47,112 bases of DNA from Phycisphaerales bacterium (lineage in GTDB: Bacteria; Planctomycetota; Phycisphaerae; UBA1845): positions 1 through 47,112 of the forward strand of contig JACKHG010000023.1 in assembly GCA_020639115.1 (NCBI GenBank). The letters run 5' to 3'. Shown here one piece after another: positions 8,100 through 16,406 of the stretch. Within the stretch, counting starts at the first letter, position 1; the number at the start of each line of letters is the position of its first letter. A program made the position numbers and the translations under genes. The notes beneath the pieces are model-generated. The model was not told the origin of the DNA and made no database searches. It worked only from the letters and a program-made list of their open reading frames with translations.

Positions 8100-9515
8100 A
8101 TGCGCGTACTTTCCGTCTCGTCGTTTACCGTGCTGTTCACGCTCATCGCCAACCCCGCGCTCGCCCAGTCGATCTCCGAGCGCTACCGCGAGCCCGCGGA
8201 CCGCATCATCCAGGCCGCGCTCGCCGACGACGGCGCCTACCTCAAACTCCAGGAACTCTGCGACGGCATCGGCAACCGCATCTCCGGATCCGACAACCTC
8301 GACCGCGCCACGCGCTGGGCGGCTGACACCCTCCGCGCCGACGGCGCCGACAACGTCCGCCTCGAAACTGTCATGGTCCCCAAGTGGGTCCGCGGCAAAG
8401 AATCCTGCGAGATGATCGAGCCGCGCCGCCAGGACCTGCCCATGCTCGGCCTCGGCTACTCCGTCGGAACCCCGCCGGCTGGCATCACCGCACCCGTCGT
8501 CGTCGTCCGCGACGAAAAGGAACTCGAGGCCCTCGGCACCGGAGCCCGCGGCAAGATCGTCCTCTTCAACAACGTCATGCCGCCCTACACCGAGGAACGC
8601 GGCACCAGCTACGGGACAGCCGTCCGCTTCCGCTCCAACGGCGCCCGCCTGGCAGCCGCCCAAGGCGCCGTCGGCTGCCTCATCCGCTCCGTCACCGCCC
8701 ACAGCCTGCGCACGCCCCACACCGGCATGATGCGCTACGGCGACGCGGTCGACCGCATACCCGCCGCCGCCCTCACCGTCGAGGACGCCGAGATGATCGC
8801 CCGCCTCCAGGCCCGCGGCGTCCCCGTCAAGGTGACCCTCAAGATGGAGGCCCAGGACCACGGTGAGGTGCCCTCGGCCAACGTCATCGGCGAACTCCGC
8901 GGCACGACCTTCCCCGAGGAAATCGTCGTCATCGGCGGCCACATCGACTCGTGGGACGTCGGCCAGGGCGCCCAGGACGACGGCGGCGGCTGCGTCACCG
9001 CGCTGGAAGCCCTCAACCTCTTGCGAAAACTCAACCTGCGGCCCAAGCGGACCATCCGCGTCGTCCTCTGGACCGCGGAAGAGGTCGGCCTCTTCGGCGG
9101 CAAGCAATACGCCGTCGAGCACGCCGCCGAACTCGCCCGCCACGTCGCCGCCATCGAGTCCGACATCGGCAGCTTCATCCCCCACGACTACGCGATCGAC
9201 TGCAAGGACGAGGACCGCATGAAGGTCGCCGCCGGCCAGCTTGGTGAAATCCTCAAGCTGTGCAGCTCCGTCGCGCCGCTTGCAATCCGCACCGGATCGT
9301 CCGCCGCGGACGTCAGCCCCATGAAGGAGGCCGGCGTCGTCGTCATGGGCCACGAGTCCAACCCCGAGCACTACTTCGACTACCACCACACGCCCGCCGA
9401 CACCGTGGACAAGGTCGATCCCCACGAACTCCAGCAGAACGTCGCGGTCATGGCCGTCACCGCCTACGTCATCGCCGACATGCCCCAGCGCTTCGGCGAA
9501 AAGCCCAAGGACTGA
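8100..9515 (+). CDS. Secreted M28-family zinc peptidase (carboxypeptidase Q-like)
   Basis: A 471-residue exported metallopeptidase. A signal peptide is visible: MRVLSVSSFTVLFTLIANPALA, cleaved before QSISERY. A PA-like inserted domain (residues about 115-245) precedes the catalytic core. The co-catalytic zinc ligands of clan MH are all in place: His and Asp in GGHIDSWD, Asp in GAQDDGGG, the Glu-Glu pair in TAEEVGLFGG, Asp in ESDIGSF, and the last His in DYHHTPADTVDKV. This arrangement and the N-terminal LCDGIGNRISGS resemble human plasma glutamate carboxypeptidase (carboxypeptidase Q). The start at 8100 has GAGG nine bases upstream. It probably trims peptides outside the cytoplasm; the substrate is not inferable. 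Confidence 0.92.
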   Translation: MRVLSVSSFTVLFTLIANPALAQSISERYREPADRIIQAALADDGAYLKLQELCDGIGNRISGSDNLDRATRWAADTLRADGADNVRLETVMVPKWVRGKESCEMIEPRRQDLPMLGLGYSVGTPPAGITAPVVVVRDEKELEALGTGARGKIVLFNNVMPPYTEERGTSYGTAVRFRSNGARLAAAQGAVGCLIRSVTAHSLRTPHTGMMRYGDAVDRIPAAALTVEDAEMIARLQARGVPVKVTLKMEAQDHGEVPSANVIGELRGTTFPEEIVVIGGHIDSWDVGQGAQDDGGGCVTALEALNLLRKLNLRPKRTIRVVLWTAEEVGLFGGKQYAVEHAAELARHVAAIESDIGSFIPHDYAIDCKDEDRMKVAAGQLGEILKLCSSVAPLAIRTGSSAADVSPMKEAGVVVMGHESNPEHYFDYHHTPADTVDKVDPHELQQNVAVMAVTAYVIADMPQRFGEKPKD

Positions 9516-9541
9516 CGCCCCGCAAAGTGCCGTAGCCAGCA

Positions 9542-9565
9542 GAGCCGCGACCGTAAGGGAGCGGA
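9542..9565 (+). repeat. Isolated copy of the GNRA-hairpin repeat
   Basis: The 24-base core is identical to the third copy at 1618-1641 and lies 27 bases after the M28 peptidase stop. Same orientation as the copies at 1495-1641. Confidence 0.85.
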
Positions 9566-9676
9566 CGCCAACACGGCGGCAAGGCAGCAGGACGCCCCCC
9601 GCTTGACCCCCGCCGCGCAAACTGCCATCATGCACCCGCCGGGAGAGGTTCCCCAATCCAGCCAAGGAGCATCGCC

Positions 9677-11068
9677 ATGCGCCCAGCGTTCGCGCGCCGA
9701 CTCGCCGTCAGCACCCTGCTCATCGCCGTTCCGTGCGCATCAGCCGCCTCCGCGGCTGAGCAGTACTGGGGCCAGTGGCGCGGGCCCCAGGCCAACGGCG
9801 TCGCCCCCCACGCCGACCCGCCGACGGCATGGAGCGAAACCCAGAACGTCCGCTGGAAGGCCCCGCTGCCCGGCGGCGGACACGCCACGCCAATCGTCTG
9901 GGGCGACAACGTCTACGTGCAGGTCGCAATCAAGACCGACAAGCTCGCCGATTCCGCCGCCGAACTCCCGGGCCCCGAGGCCGGCAAGGGCGACGCCCAG
10001 CCCGCCCGTCAGCCGCGCGCTCGCGGCGGACGCCGCGGCAACCGAGGTAATTCCCAACCGACCCACCTCTACGACTTCGCCGTCCTCGCCATCGACCGCA
10101 AGACCGGCAAAACCCTCTGGCAGAAAACCGTCCGCGAGGAACTCCCCCACGAGGCCGGTCACAACGACGCCAGCCAGGCCTCCAACTCCCCGCTTACCGA
10201 CGGCGAACGCCTCTACGCCTACTTCGGCTCCCGCGGACTCTACTGCATGAACCTCGCGACCGGCGACGTCCTCTGGGAAAAGGACTTCGGCGATATGCAC
10301 ACCCGCAACAACTTCGGCGAAGGCAGCTCCCCCGTCCTCGCCGGCGATACCCTCGTCGTCAACTGGGACCACGAAGGCGAGTCCTTCATCGTCGCCCTCG
10401 ACAAGAAGACCGGCACCGAACGCTGGCGCCAGGCTCGCGACGAGGTCACCAGTTGGAACACCCCGCTCGTCGTCGACGCACCGTCCGGCCCCCAGGTCGT
10501 CGTCACCGGCACCACCCGCGTGCGCGGCTACGCCGTCGCCACCGGCAAGGTCGTCTGGGAGTGCGCCGGCCTCGGCGTGAACTGCATCCCCTCCCCCGTC
10601 GTGCTCGACGACCTCGTCTTCGCCATGGCCGGCTTCCGCGACGACAACTGCATGGCCATCCGCTACCGGTCAGCCGCCGGCGACATCACCGGCTCACCCG
10701 CGATCGCCTGGTCGCGCCAGGAGGGAATTCCCTACGTGCCCTCGCCCCTGCTCTACGACGGCACGCTCTACCTGCTCCAGAAAAACAAGGGCGTGCTCTC
10801 CGTCGTCGACGCCCGCACCGGCCAGGACCGCTACGAGCGCCAGCGCCTCGAGAAAATCTCCGGCGTCTACGCCTCCCCCGTGGCCGCCGCCGGCCGCGTC
10901 TACGTCCTCGGCCGCAACGGCGCGACCTACGTCCTCGCCCACGGCCCGGAGTTCAAGGTCCTCGCCGTCAACGAACTCGACGGCGACTTCGACGCGTCGC
11001 CCGCCATCGCCGACGGCGAACTCTACCTCCGCAGCCACGACAACCTCTACTGCATCGCCGCGAACTGA
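9677..11068 (+). CDS. Secreted PQQ-like beta-propeller protein (BamB-like fold)
   Basis: A 463-residue exported propeller protein. The signal peptide MRPAFARRLAVSTLLIAVPC...ASA is followed by EQYWGQWRGPQANGV, the WRGP opening typical of a very abundant planctomycete family. Blades are recognisable from repeated patterns such as LAIDRKTGKTLWQK, CMNLATGDVLWEKDF, ALDKKTGTERWRQ and YAVATGKVVWEC, each the PQQ_2 A-x-D-x-x-T-G-x-x-x-W repeat. Residues about 95-122 form an Arg/Gly-rich insertion (RQPRARGGRRGNRGN), probably a surface loop. AAGGAG sits eight bases before the ATG. No PQQ-enzyme active-site residues stand out, so it is likely a binding or scaffold protein rather than a dehydrogenase. Confidence 0.9.
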   Translation: MRPAFARRLAVSTLLIAVPCASAASAAEQYWGQWRGPQANGVAPHADPPTAWSETQNVRWKAPLPGGGHATPIVWGDNVYVQVAIKTDKLADSAAELPGPEAGKGDAQPARQPRARGGRRGNRGNSQPTHLYDFAVLAIDRKTGKTLWQKTVREELPHEAGHNDASQASNSPLTDGERLYAYFGSRGLYCMNLATGDVLWEKDFGDMHTRNNFGEGSSPVLAGDTLVVNWDHEGESFIVALDKKTGTERWRQARDEVTSWNTPLVVDAPSGPQVVVTGTTRVRGYAVATGKVVWECAGLGVNCIPSPVVLDDLVFAMAGFRDDNCMAIRYRSAAGDITGSPAIAWSRQEGIPYVPSPLLYDGTLYLLQKNKGVLSVVDARTGQDRYERQRLEKISGVYASPVAAAGRVYVLGRNGATYVLAHGPEFKVLAVNELDGDFDASPAIADGELYLRSHDNLYCIAAN

Positions 11069-11079
11069 GCCGCACCGCC

Positions 11080-11194
11080 AACGCCCGAATGGCCCAACGT
11101 CCGAATGGCGCAGAAACCGTGATCCCACCCCGAATGAGCGCCCCGACCGTCGCGCCGGCGGGGCCCATTCATCATTCATCGTTCATCATTCACA
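11080..11194. repeat. Two short tandem arrays after the propeller gene
   Basis: A 15-base unit AACGYCCGAATGGCS is repeated at 11080-11094 and 11096-11110. A 7-base unit ATTCATC occurs four times at 11167-11194, the reverse complement of the GATGAAT array seen again near 27108. The rest of 11069-11309 shows no gene. Confidence 0.7.
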
Positions 11195-11309
11195 TTCTTC
11201 GTCCCCCAGCACTCCCGCTGGTTTCCCCCAGCCACCCCTGCTACACTGGGGCCTACGGGATCAACCACCGCACCAGCCGATCGAACGCTCAGCGCTGGAG
11301 ACCTGCACC

Positions 11310-11459
11310 ATGCCCCAGACCCTGCCCGCAGCCCCACCCGCACCCGCAAGGCCCAAGCCCGCGCCCCAGCCAGCCCCCGCCCCCCAACCGGCGACCCGAC
11401 CCGACCCCTTCCAGCCCGAATGGCCCAAGGAACGCCCCGTCCCCGAGCCCAAGGCGTGA
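11310..11459 (+). CDS. Possible 49-residue proline/alanine-rich peptide
   Basis: Starts MPQTLPAAPPAPARP and ends PEWPKERPVPEPKA. CTGGAG lies eight bases before the ATG. It is in the same frame as the next gene and ends nine bases before that gene's possible GTG start at 11469, so it may be a leader peptide that couples translation, or the front end of one protein cut by a TGA. Composition alone cannot prove expression. Confidence 0.35.
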   Translation: MPQTLPAAPPAPARPKPAPQPAPAPQPATRPDPFQPEWPKERPVPEPKA

Positions 11460-11483
11460 ATCCGCCCCGTGCCGATATTCCCC

Positions 11484-12443
11484 ATGACCGACCCAGCCAC
11501 CGGCCTCCAAGACGAAATCAACAAGCGTCTCACCCTCAATCTGCTCATCCAGGGCTCCGCCCAGCACGCCTTCCTCACCTCCCACCACCTCATTCGCGAC
11601 GAACTCAACGCCCTCGACCCCGACCTGCTCCTGCTCTACGACCAGCTCGCCCTCGCGGGCTTCGTCCAGTACTGGCGCGGCGAAGCGGTCCTGTTCTTCG
11701 GCCGGTCCGACCGCTTCTGGAAACGCGTCGAACGCGGCCGGCATCCCTTCAGCGAAAATCCTCTCCTGGCACGCCACGGACGCGCCCTCGCCCGCGCCGC
11801 ACACGCCCGCGGCCGCGCCCGCTGCCGCGAAAAGAGAGTCTCGCGCATTCCCTTCGTGTTCTCCCTCCAGTTTCTCTCGCGCGTGTTCCGCACGCTCGCC
11901 AAGGAGGAGCGGCATAAGCCAGCGCTCGTCGAACTCGCCCGCCACACGACAAACTTCGTCTGGGGCATATCCCCAGATCGCCTCGACGCCTCCCTGACCC
12001 GCGCCGTCCGCTTCGGCAACCCGCGCATGCCGACGACGTTTCGCGGACGCATGCTCCAGAACTCCGCCGTGGGCTATGGTGGCGTCCTCTGCGTCGACGG
12101 CGCGCTTCGCGTCGTCGCCAAGGCCTGGCTCTGGCCCATCCTCTCCCACGAACTCGTCAAGGGCACGGCTGAGCTCATCTGCCTCCACGGCCTCAACCGC
12201 CTCGGCGATGCCATGTACCGAGTCGTCACCGAGGCCGCTGATCGCATCGAGTACGAACCCTGGATGCTCCCCGTCGGCGCCGAGTTCTGGCGCCGCCTCC
12301 TGCCCCTTTTCCCCCGCGACCGCACCATCGCCGAATCGCTCATGCACCTCGCCCGGCTCCCCGCCCGCAGCCTCCAGACCGTCATGCTCGCCGTCATGGA
12401 AGACCCCGACTGGGCCCAGGAACTCCTCGCCGCCGCCCCGTAG
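11484..12443 (+). CDS. Unknown cytoplasmic protein, 319 residues
   Basis: No family recognised. The protein is helical and rich in Leu, Arg and Ala, with no signal peptide and no clear membrane span. Conserved-looking stretches include KRLTLNLLIQGSAQHAFLTS near the start, RMPTTFRGRMLQNSAVGYGG in the middle and KGTAELICLHGL towards the end, then a short EDPDWAQELLAAAP tail. A basic stretch, ARAAHARGRARCREKRVSR, sits at about residues 105-123. The start is uncertain: GTG at 11469 or ATG at 11484, neither with a good ribosome site. It follows the proline-rich leader at 11310-11459 and is the last plus-strand gene before a run of minus-strand genes. Confidence 0.7.
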   Translation: MTDPATGLQDEINKRLTLNLLIQGSAQHAFLTSHHLIRDELNALDPDLLLLYDQLALAGFVQYWRGEAVLFFGRSDRFWKRVERGRHPFSENPLLARHGRALARAAHARGRARCREKRVSRIPFVFSLQFLSRVFRTLAKEERHKPALVELARHTTNFVWGISPDRLDASLTRAVRFGNPRMPTTFRGRMLQNSAVGYGGVLCVDGALRVVAKAWLWPILSHELVKGTAELICLHGLNRLGDAMYRVVTEAADRIEYEPWMLPVGAEFWRRLLPLFPRDRTIAESLMHLARLPARSLQTVMLAVMEDPDWAQELLAAAP

Positions 12444-12605
12444 GTCACGCCATTGCGTGACACCGCCTGAGTCGCCGCACCTAATCCGCTGGCCCTGGTT
12501 TAGGTAATCGGAGTCGCGACGCAAACCGGGGCATCGCAGCGCGCAAGCGCACCGCCCCGTATGACCCTGCGGGGATCCGCGTGTCGCAATCTGCAAGAGA
12601 ATTGC

Positions 12606-12621
12606 GCCGCGACGACGCGGC
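12606..12621 (-). terminator. Small hairpin directly after the lipoprotein gene stop
   Basis: GCCGCG-TCGT-CGCGGC on the minus strand, a six-base stem with a tetraloop beginning at the last base of the stop codon at 12621. No U-run follows, so termination is uncertain. The remaining 12444-12605 holds nothing recognisable. Confidence 0.3.
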
Positions 12622-13523
12622 TACGGCGTGTTGTCCACCCACACCGCCGTCGAGTCGGAATCCACCGTGACCGGAATCGTGCACTCGCGCGCGGAACCGC
12701 ACAGCGCCGCCGACCCCTCCCAGTGATCGAAGTTCTCGTAGCAGATGCCGTCGGGATGCGCGTCGTCCACCGTGCACGAGTTCGAATCCGTCGCGGTCAG
12801 CGTGATCTGCGTCCCACTCTTGACGTGCCCGGCGAGAAACAGGTGCGAACCGTCGCTCAGCGGACAGCAGCACACGTCCGGCGTCTCGCCGCTGAGATCG
12901 CCCGAACCCGGAATCCCCAGGTGTTCAGCCGCCTCGATCTTGATGTCGAAACACCCGCCGTTGAACTGCGGGTTGTTCGAGTCGTACTTGCGGATCAGCA
13001 CCTGCGGCATGGCGGCGAAGACGGCTGTCACCGTCTTCTCCCCGTTCATCGCCACGGAGGCAACGCCCGACTCCGGCCGGCTGTCGTAATCACCTTCCCA
13101 ATTGAGAAACTCCACCGCGTACGGATTGTCGTAGTTGCCGTTCCCCGACAGCGCGCTGGGCAGATCGCCCTTGAACTCCACCGCGACCAGCGTCACCGTC
13201 TTGCCCTTGGGCACGTCCGCCATGAACGTCTCCGGATCCTCCGAGCTGACGAACCGCTGCTGCGCCACCGCGTTGTCGAAGTACGGCGCATTCGCCCGCG
13301 TGTAGACGACGTCGCCGTAGAAGGCGAAAACCTCCATCCCCAGCCGGTCCCCGTTGCCGGTACGCAGGATGACGTTCAGCCGGTACGTGTCCGCCGACGG
13401 ATTGGGCGTCGGCGTCGGCGAAGGACTCGGCGACGGCCCCGACGACGAGGCTGTGCACCCAGCCAGTAGGATGCCGACGGCGCCGGCAACAAACGCGACA
13501 AAACCACGCGTGCGATCGATCAT
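12621..13523 (-). CDS. Lipoprotein with two divergent InlB B-repeat-like domains
   Basis: A 300-residue exported lipoprotein. The signal MIDRTRGFVAFVAGAVGILL ends in the lipobox LLAGC, with the lipidated cysteine at residue 23. A Ser-Pro-Thr-Pro linker (SPSPSPTPTPNPS) follows, typical of a stalk next to the membrane. Two copies of a B-repeat-type pattern are visible: FLNWEGDYDS...EKTVTAVF and FDHWEGSAAL...DSDSTAVWV. Between them lies a cysteine-rich part with VCCCPLSDGSH. The start at 13523 has GGAGG seven bases upstream; an extension to 13823 lacks coding character. These repeats usually act in surface attachment or display. 13524-13777 upstream contains no gene I can support. Confidence 0.82.
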   Translation of the reverse strand: MIDRTRGFVAFVAGAVGILLAGCTASSSGPSPSPSPTPTPNPSADTYRLNVILRTGNGDRLGMEVFAFYGDVVYTRANAPYFDNAVAQQRFVSSEDPETFMADVPKGKTVTLVAVEFKGDLPSALSGNGNYDNPYAVEFLNWEGDYDSRPESGVASVAMNGEKTVTAVFAAMPQVLIRKYDSNNPQFNGGCFDIKIEAAEHLGIPGSGDLSGETPDVCCCPLSDGSHLFLAGHVKSGTQITLTATDSNSCTVDDAHPDGICYENFDHWEGSAALCGSARECTIPVTVDSDSTAVWVDNTP

Positions 13524-13777
13524 CTCGAGGCCTCCGACCCGCAGGAACCCGCCAGGCGCAGCGCCCGAATCCCTCGCGGAACCCGCCAACATATCCCCGC
13601 CAACGAAGCGAACGCAAGCATCGATCGTGTATCGCGGTGGCCCTCCCCAGCCCAACCCAGCGCCCCGCAACATCCCAGGCCAAGCCCGCCCAACCATCCG
13701 CCGCCGCGCGCGCCCATGAAAAGCTCGGGAAGTGGTATTAGGGTCGCTGCACAGCGGCCGCCCTGGGAACACCTTGA

Positions 13778-14437
13778 TCAGCGTTCCGACTGCCCTGCGG
13801 CTGATTTGCGCAGCACCATCCATCCGTCATCCGACCAGTAAACCATGCGCGGATTGCGCAGGCAGTCCTCCAGAGTTGGCACCCGCCCGGGCCGAGCGTG
13901 GGCCATCCGATCAACCTTCATCTGAGCGACCCGAAGTCTCCGCCGCAATGGCGCGGGCACACCGGCAGAATTCGCTTTGAATCTCGCGAGCCCCATGTAT
14001 ATCAGGAGTTCATTGACGCTCACGTGCACGAAAATCGGGGCATCTCGCCAGACCTGATTGAGCATACATCTTGCCAATACGGGTTGGTCATAAAGTACAA
14101 TGACCGTTCCGTCGCGCTCGTTGACGAGGACATCGGCGGGCCGGCTGCTGGACGCGATGACGCGATTTACCGCTGTTATCAACCTCGAGTCCAACTCGGT
14201 CACGTTCGGCACAAGCGCAACCCCGGCGAAATGAGCGTTCCCGCCGTCGTAGACGAACTGCCCGTTAACATCCAGATTCGCGATCGTCGTCTGTACTGGC
14301 TTGAATGGACCCGATTCCTTGCATTCAAGGTGGAGGGATTGGCTGTGCAGCTCACACCCATACGATGTCCACAGGCAGATAAACAGCAACGCAGCAAGTA
14401 ACGATTTCCGATCGAAAGCGATGCCGAAGGTGCTCAT
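13778..14437 (-). CDS. Exported protein with a possible SNase/thermonuclease-like domain
   Basis: A 219-residue protein with a hydrophobic N-terminus (LLAALLFICLWTSYGC), likely a signal peptide or poor lipobox. The middle has DVLVNERDGTVIVLYDQPVL and then VSVNELLIYMGLARF, followed by a helix RLRVAQMKVDRMAHARPG. The order (beta strands, VNxxLxxxGxAR, basic helix ending near a Gly) recalls staphylococcal nuclease-like proteins, but the catalytic Arg-Asp-Glu set is not clear. The start at 14437 is the first ATG; a TTG at 14464 is less likely. No operon partner is evident. Confidence 0.55.
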   Translation of the reverse strand: MSTFGIAFDRKSLLAALLFICLWTSYGCELHSQSLHLECKESGPFKPVQTTIANLDVNGQFVYDGGNAHFAGVALVPNVTELDSRLITAVNRVIASSSRPADVLVNERDGTVIVLYDQPVLARCMLNQVWRDAPIFVHVSVNELLIYMGLARFKANSAGVPAPLRRRLRVAQMKVDRMAHARPGRVPTLEDCLRNPRMVYWSDDGWMVLRKSAAGQSER

Positions 14438-14512
14438 GACCCCTGCTCTATCTGTATGTGCCAAGTCATCTTAGAGAAGCGGGGCGACCGCCCCTGGTTT
14501 GGGAATCCAAGA

Positions 14513-15091
14513 TCATCTAGATTTCGCCAGCTTCGCGACACTTTCGGCGTGGCCGAGTTCGCTGGCGACCTCGTCGAAATATGGCATCACATGAACGTCT
14601 ATTCGCGATAACGCGTCATCAATCAGTGCCTGCACCGAGTTGGGCGCGCGGTTATCCCTGCTCTCGCCGAGCGCCCCGTCGTCGTATTCTGCGCCACCAC
14701 TTCCCGGCCCAGCCTTCTTGGAAAACTGAGGCTCGCGAACGCGCCAGGAGAAGTCCTTGATCTGCCAGAACTTCCCGATTCGGCAACAAAAATCACCATC
14801 CCTATCACGGTCCTTCTTGACGTTGAATTCGGGAAGATCCCTCGGGTAGAGAAGCGGCACGTGGGTTGGAAACCTGCCGTTTCGGGTCCAAGCCAATTCG
14901 ATCGTGAAGCGATCCTCATTTCGGTAAACAACCAGAACGACGTAGACCGAAAAGGACGGAGTAATATCAAGCCCCAGTGCGACCCATCCGGGCGGCAGAA
15001 CCACATCGCGCAACTCCTGGAAACCAGGATAGCGCTCCCGGAATCGTCGGCGAAACTCGTGTCGCAGGATTTTGCCCAGAGCGCTCTTCAT
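14513..15091 (-). CDS. Unknown 192-residue protein, DUF4304-like at the N-terminus
   Basis: Begins MKSALGKILRHEFRRRFRER, a helix-plus-basic start, then beta-rich stretches VYVVLVVYRNEDRFTIELAW and RIGKFWQIKDFSWRV. This layout slightly resembles DUF4304 proteins, which are often found among contact-dependent immunity genes, but the match is weak. It has no signal peptide or membrane span. The base composition is lower in G+C than the flanking housekeeping genes, consistent with accessory DNA. It is 75 bases upstream of the exported protein gene at 13778-14437, same strand. The 15092-15360 gap upstream holds dispersed repeats but no gene. Confidence 0.55.
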   Translation of the reverse strand: MKSALGKILRHEFRRRFRERYPGFQELRDVVLPPGWVALGLDITPSFSVYVVLVVYRNEDRFTIELAWTRNGRFPTHVPLLYPRDLPEFNVKKDRDRDGDFCCRIGKFWQIKDFSWRVREPQFSKKAGPGSGGAEYDDGALGESRDNRAPNSVQALIDDALSRIDVHVMPYFDEVASELGHAESVAKLAKSR

Positions 15092-15360
15092 TGGCTGGCC
15101 TCTCCAAACAAATCAAAGCGGGCGGCAATCGTTTTCGAGTCGTCGCGACACCGTGTATCGCCTCCGGTGGCGACATGCGGGCCCCCTGAAGTCAAGAGAA
15201 TCTAATCCCGACCCCACTTTCTCCCTGCAGATGATGTCGTCGGCAAACATGGTCCCTGCCACATGTGCGAATTCCGCTTCTCATGGAACCATCATTCTCC
15301 TTCGGAGACGGTGGCCGGGATGCGGATGTAGCGACCCCCGCTGGCGGTCTCCCGCCGTCC

Positions 15361-15906
15361 TCAGTCCACTATCCCCGCTTCGGTCGATGGTGCATCTGCG
15401 GGTACCATCGCGCCACACTCCGAACAGACGCCGGACACGTTGGCGCGGACGTCATATCCACAGGACACGCAACGGCCGGGCCTCCACTTGCGTTTACGCA
15501 CGTGAGCACACGACCAAATCAGCACACCCGGGATGGCCAGCAGATAATACGGACATCGAATCCAAATGGAATCACCCGTGGTCGAGACGTGCGGCCGATA
15601 AAAGCCCAAGCGCTGCCACGTGTTTCCTTGAAAATCATGCACGTGTATCGTCGCGGTCCGCTTTCCGTCGGTCAGAATCAGCCTCCGGCGTCCTTGGATC
15701 TGCAGTTGTCCCGCGAAACTCGCAACGACAACGCTCCATCCATCATCAAAACGATCGTCACCGCTGAAATCGTGCAGCGACTCCTGTATGAAACTGATGC
15801 TCAGCCAGATGCTGCTGATCCACAAGGCAATAGCCAATAGGACCGCGAGTTTGCTCGCGATAGTCAACGCCGAGCGGATTGTCTTGCTCAACTTACTATT
15901 GCCCAT
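15361..15906 (-). CDS. Membrane protein with C-terminal zinc ribbon (CxxCGYDVR type)
   Basis: A 181-residue membrane protein. One strong span near the N-terminus (LTIASKLAVLLAIALWISSIWLS) and a second around residue 125 (YYLLAIPGVLIWSCA) bracket an extracytoplasmic domain of about 80 residues. The C-terminus is a zinc ribbon, CVSCGYDVRANVSGVCSECG, with four cysteines as C-x2-C...C-x2-C. This CGYD ribbon on a small membrane protein recurs widely in planctomycetes, and again in this window at 27610-28197 and in altered form at 41756-42838. Function unknown. The start at 15906 was chosen because the upstream part from 15966 is made by a dispersed repeat. Confidence 0.75.
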   Translation of the reverse strand: MGNSKLSKTIRSALTIASKLAVLLAIALWISSIWLSISFIQESLHDFSGDDRFDDGWSVVVASFAGQLQIQGRRRLILTDGKRTATIHVHDFQGNTWQRLGFYRPHVSTTGDSIWIRCPYYLLAIPGVLIWSCAHVRKRKWRPGRCVSCGYDVRANVSGVCSECGAMVPADAPSTEAGIVD

Positions 15907-15990
15907 TTGTTCTTGTTGGCAAAACGGGGGTATCAAATGTGTCGGAAGTCGTTTTCGAGTCGTCACGGCACCGTGAACAAATCAATGGGG

Positions 15991-16069
15991 TCGGGAGTCG
16001 TTCTCACGGCATCGCGATTTCGTGCGTCGCCTCCTGGCGCTCGATTTGAAGGCCAGAAACGACTCCCGA
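15991..16069. repeat. REP-like inverted repeat with 12-base perfect arms
   Basis: TCGGGAGTCGTT at 15991-16002 pairs perfectly with AACGACTCCCGA at 16058-16069, enclosing 55 bases. A GGGGTCGGGA string at the left edge also recurs inverted (TCCCGACCCC) near 15206-15216, on the far side of the zinc-ribbon gene. The rest of 15967-16406 contains no gene I can support. Confidence 0.7.
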
Positions 16070-16406
16070 ACGCATCTCTTCTCCTTCGCTTCTCCGCCAT
16101 CGGTAATGGTATTTTCATCCTACCGCTGCTCCGCCCTGGTCTTCAGGTCCCGCCCCCTGATTACCATCTCTCCTGTTCACACCCCCACTTCTCGATGATC
16201 TGCTAACCATGGCAAAGATACACCGCGGCGCCACCTGTCCTTGACGCCTGCTGCCCGTACCTCCGATTTCTGCTCCTACCATTCGCTACCTCGACTCGGG
16301 ATGCACCGCATTGTACCCGGTGTCAAGGATCGAGATCACTGGAATTCGCCATGACCTGAACACTCCCGCTGGGGTCGCGTTCAGTCACCCGCCGGCCCGG
16401 GCCAGC

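Noticed and set aside
7932..9665. A 577-residue frame antisense to the M28 peptidase.
   Set aside because: The product is a GC-bias shadow with no family signature; the sense strand has complete zinc ligands.
13524..13823. N-terminal extension of the lipoprotein gene to 13823.
   Set aside because: The extension has no coding signature, and the 13523 start has a GGAGG site and a perfect signal peptide with lipobox.
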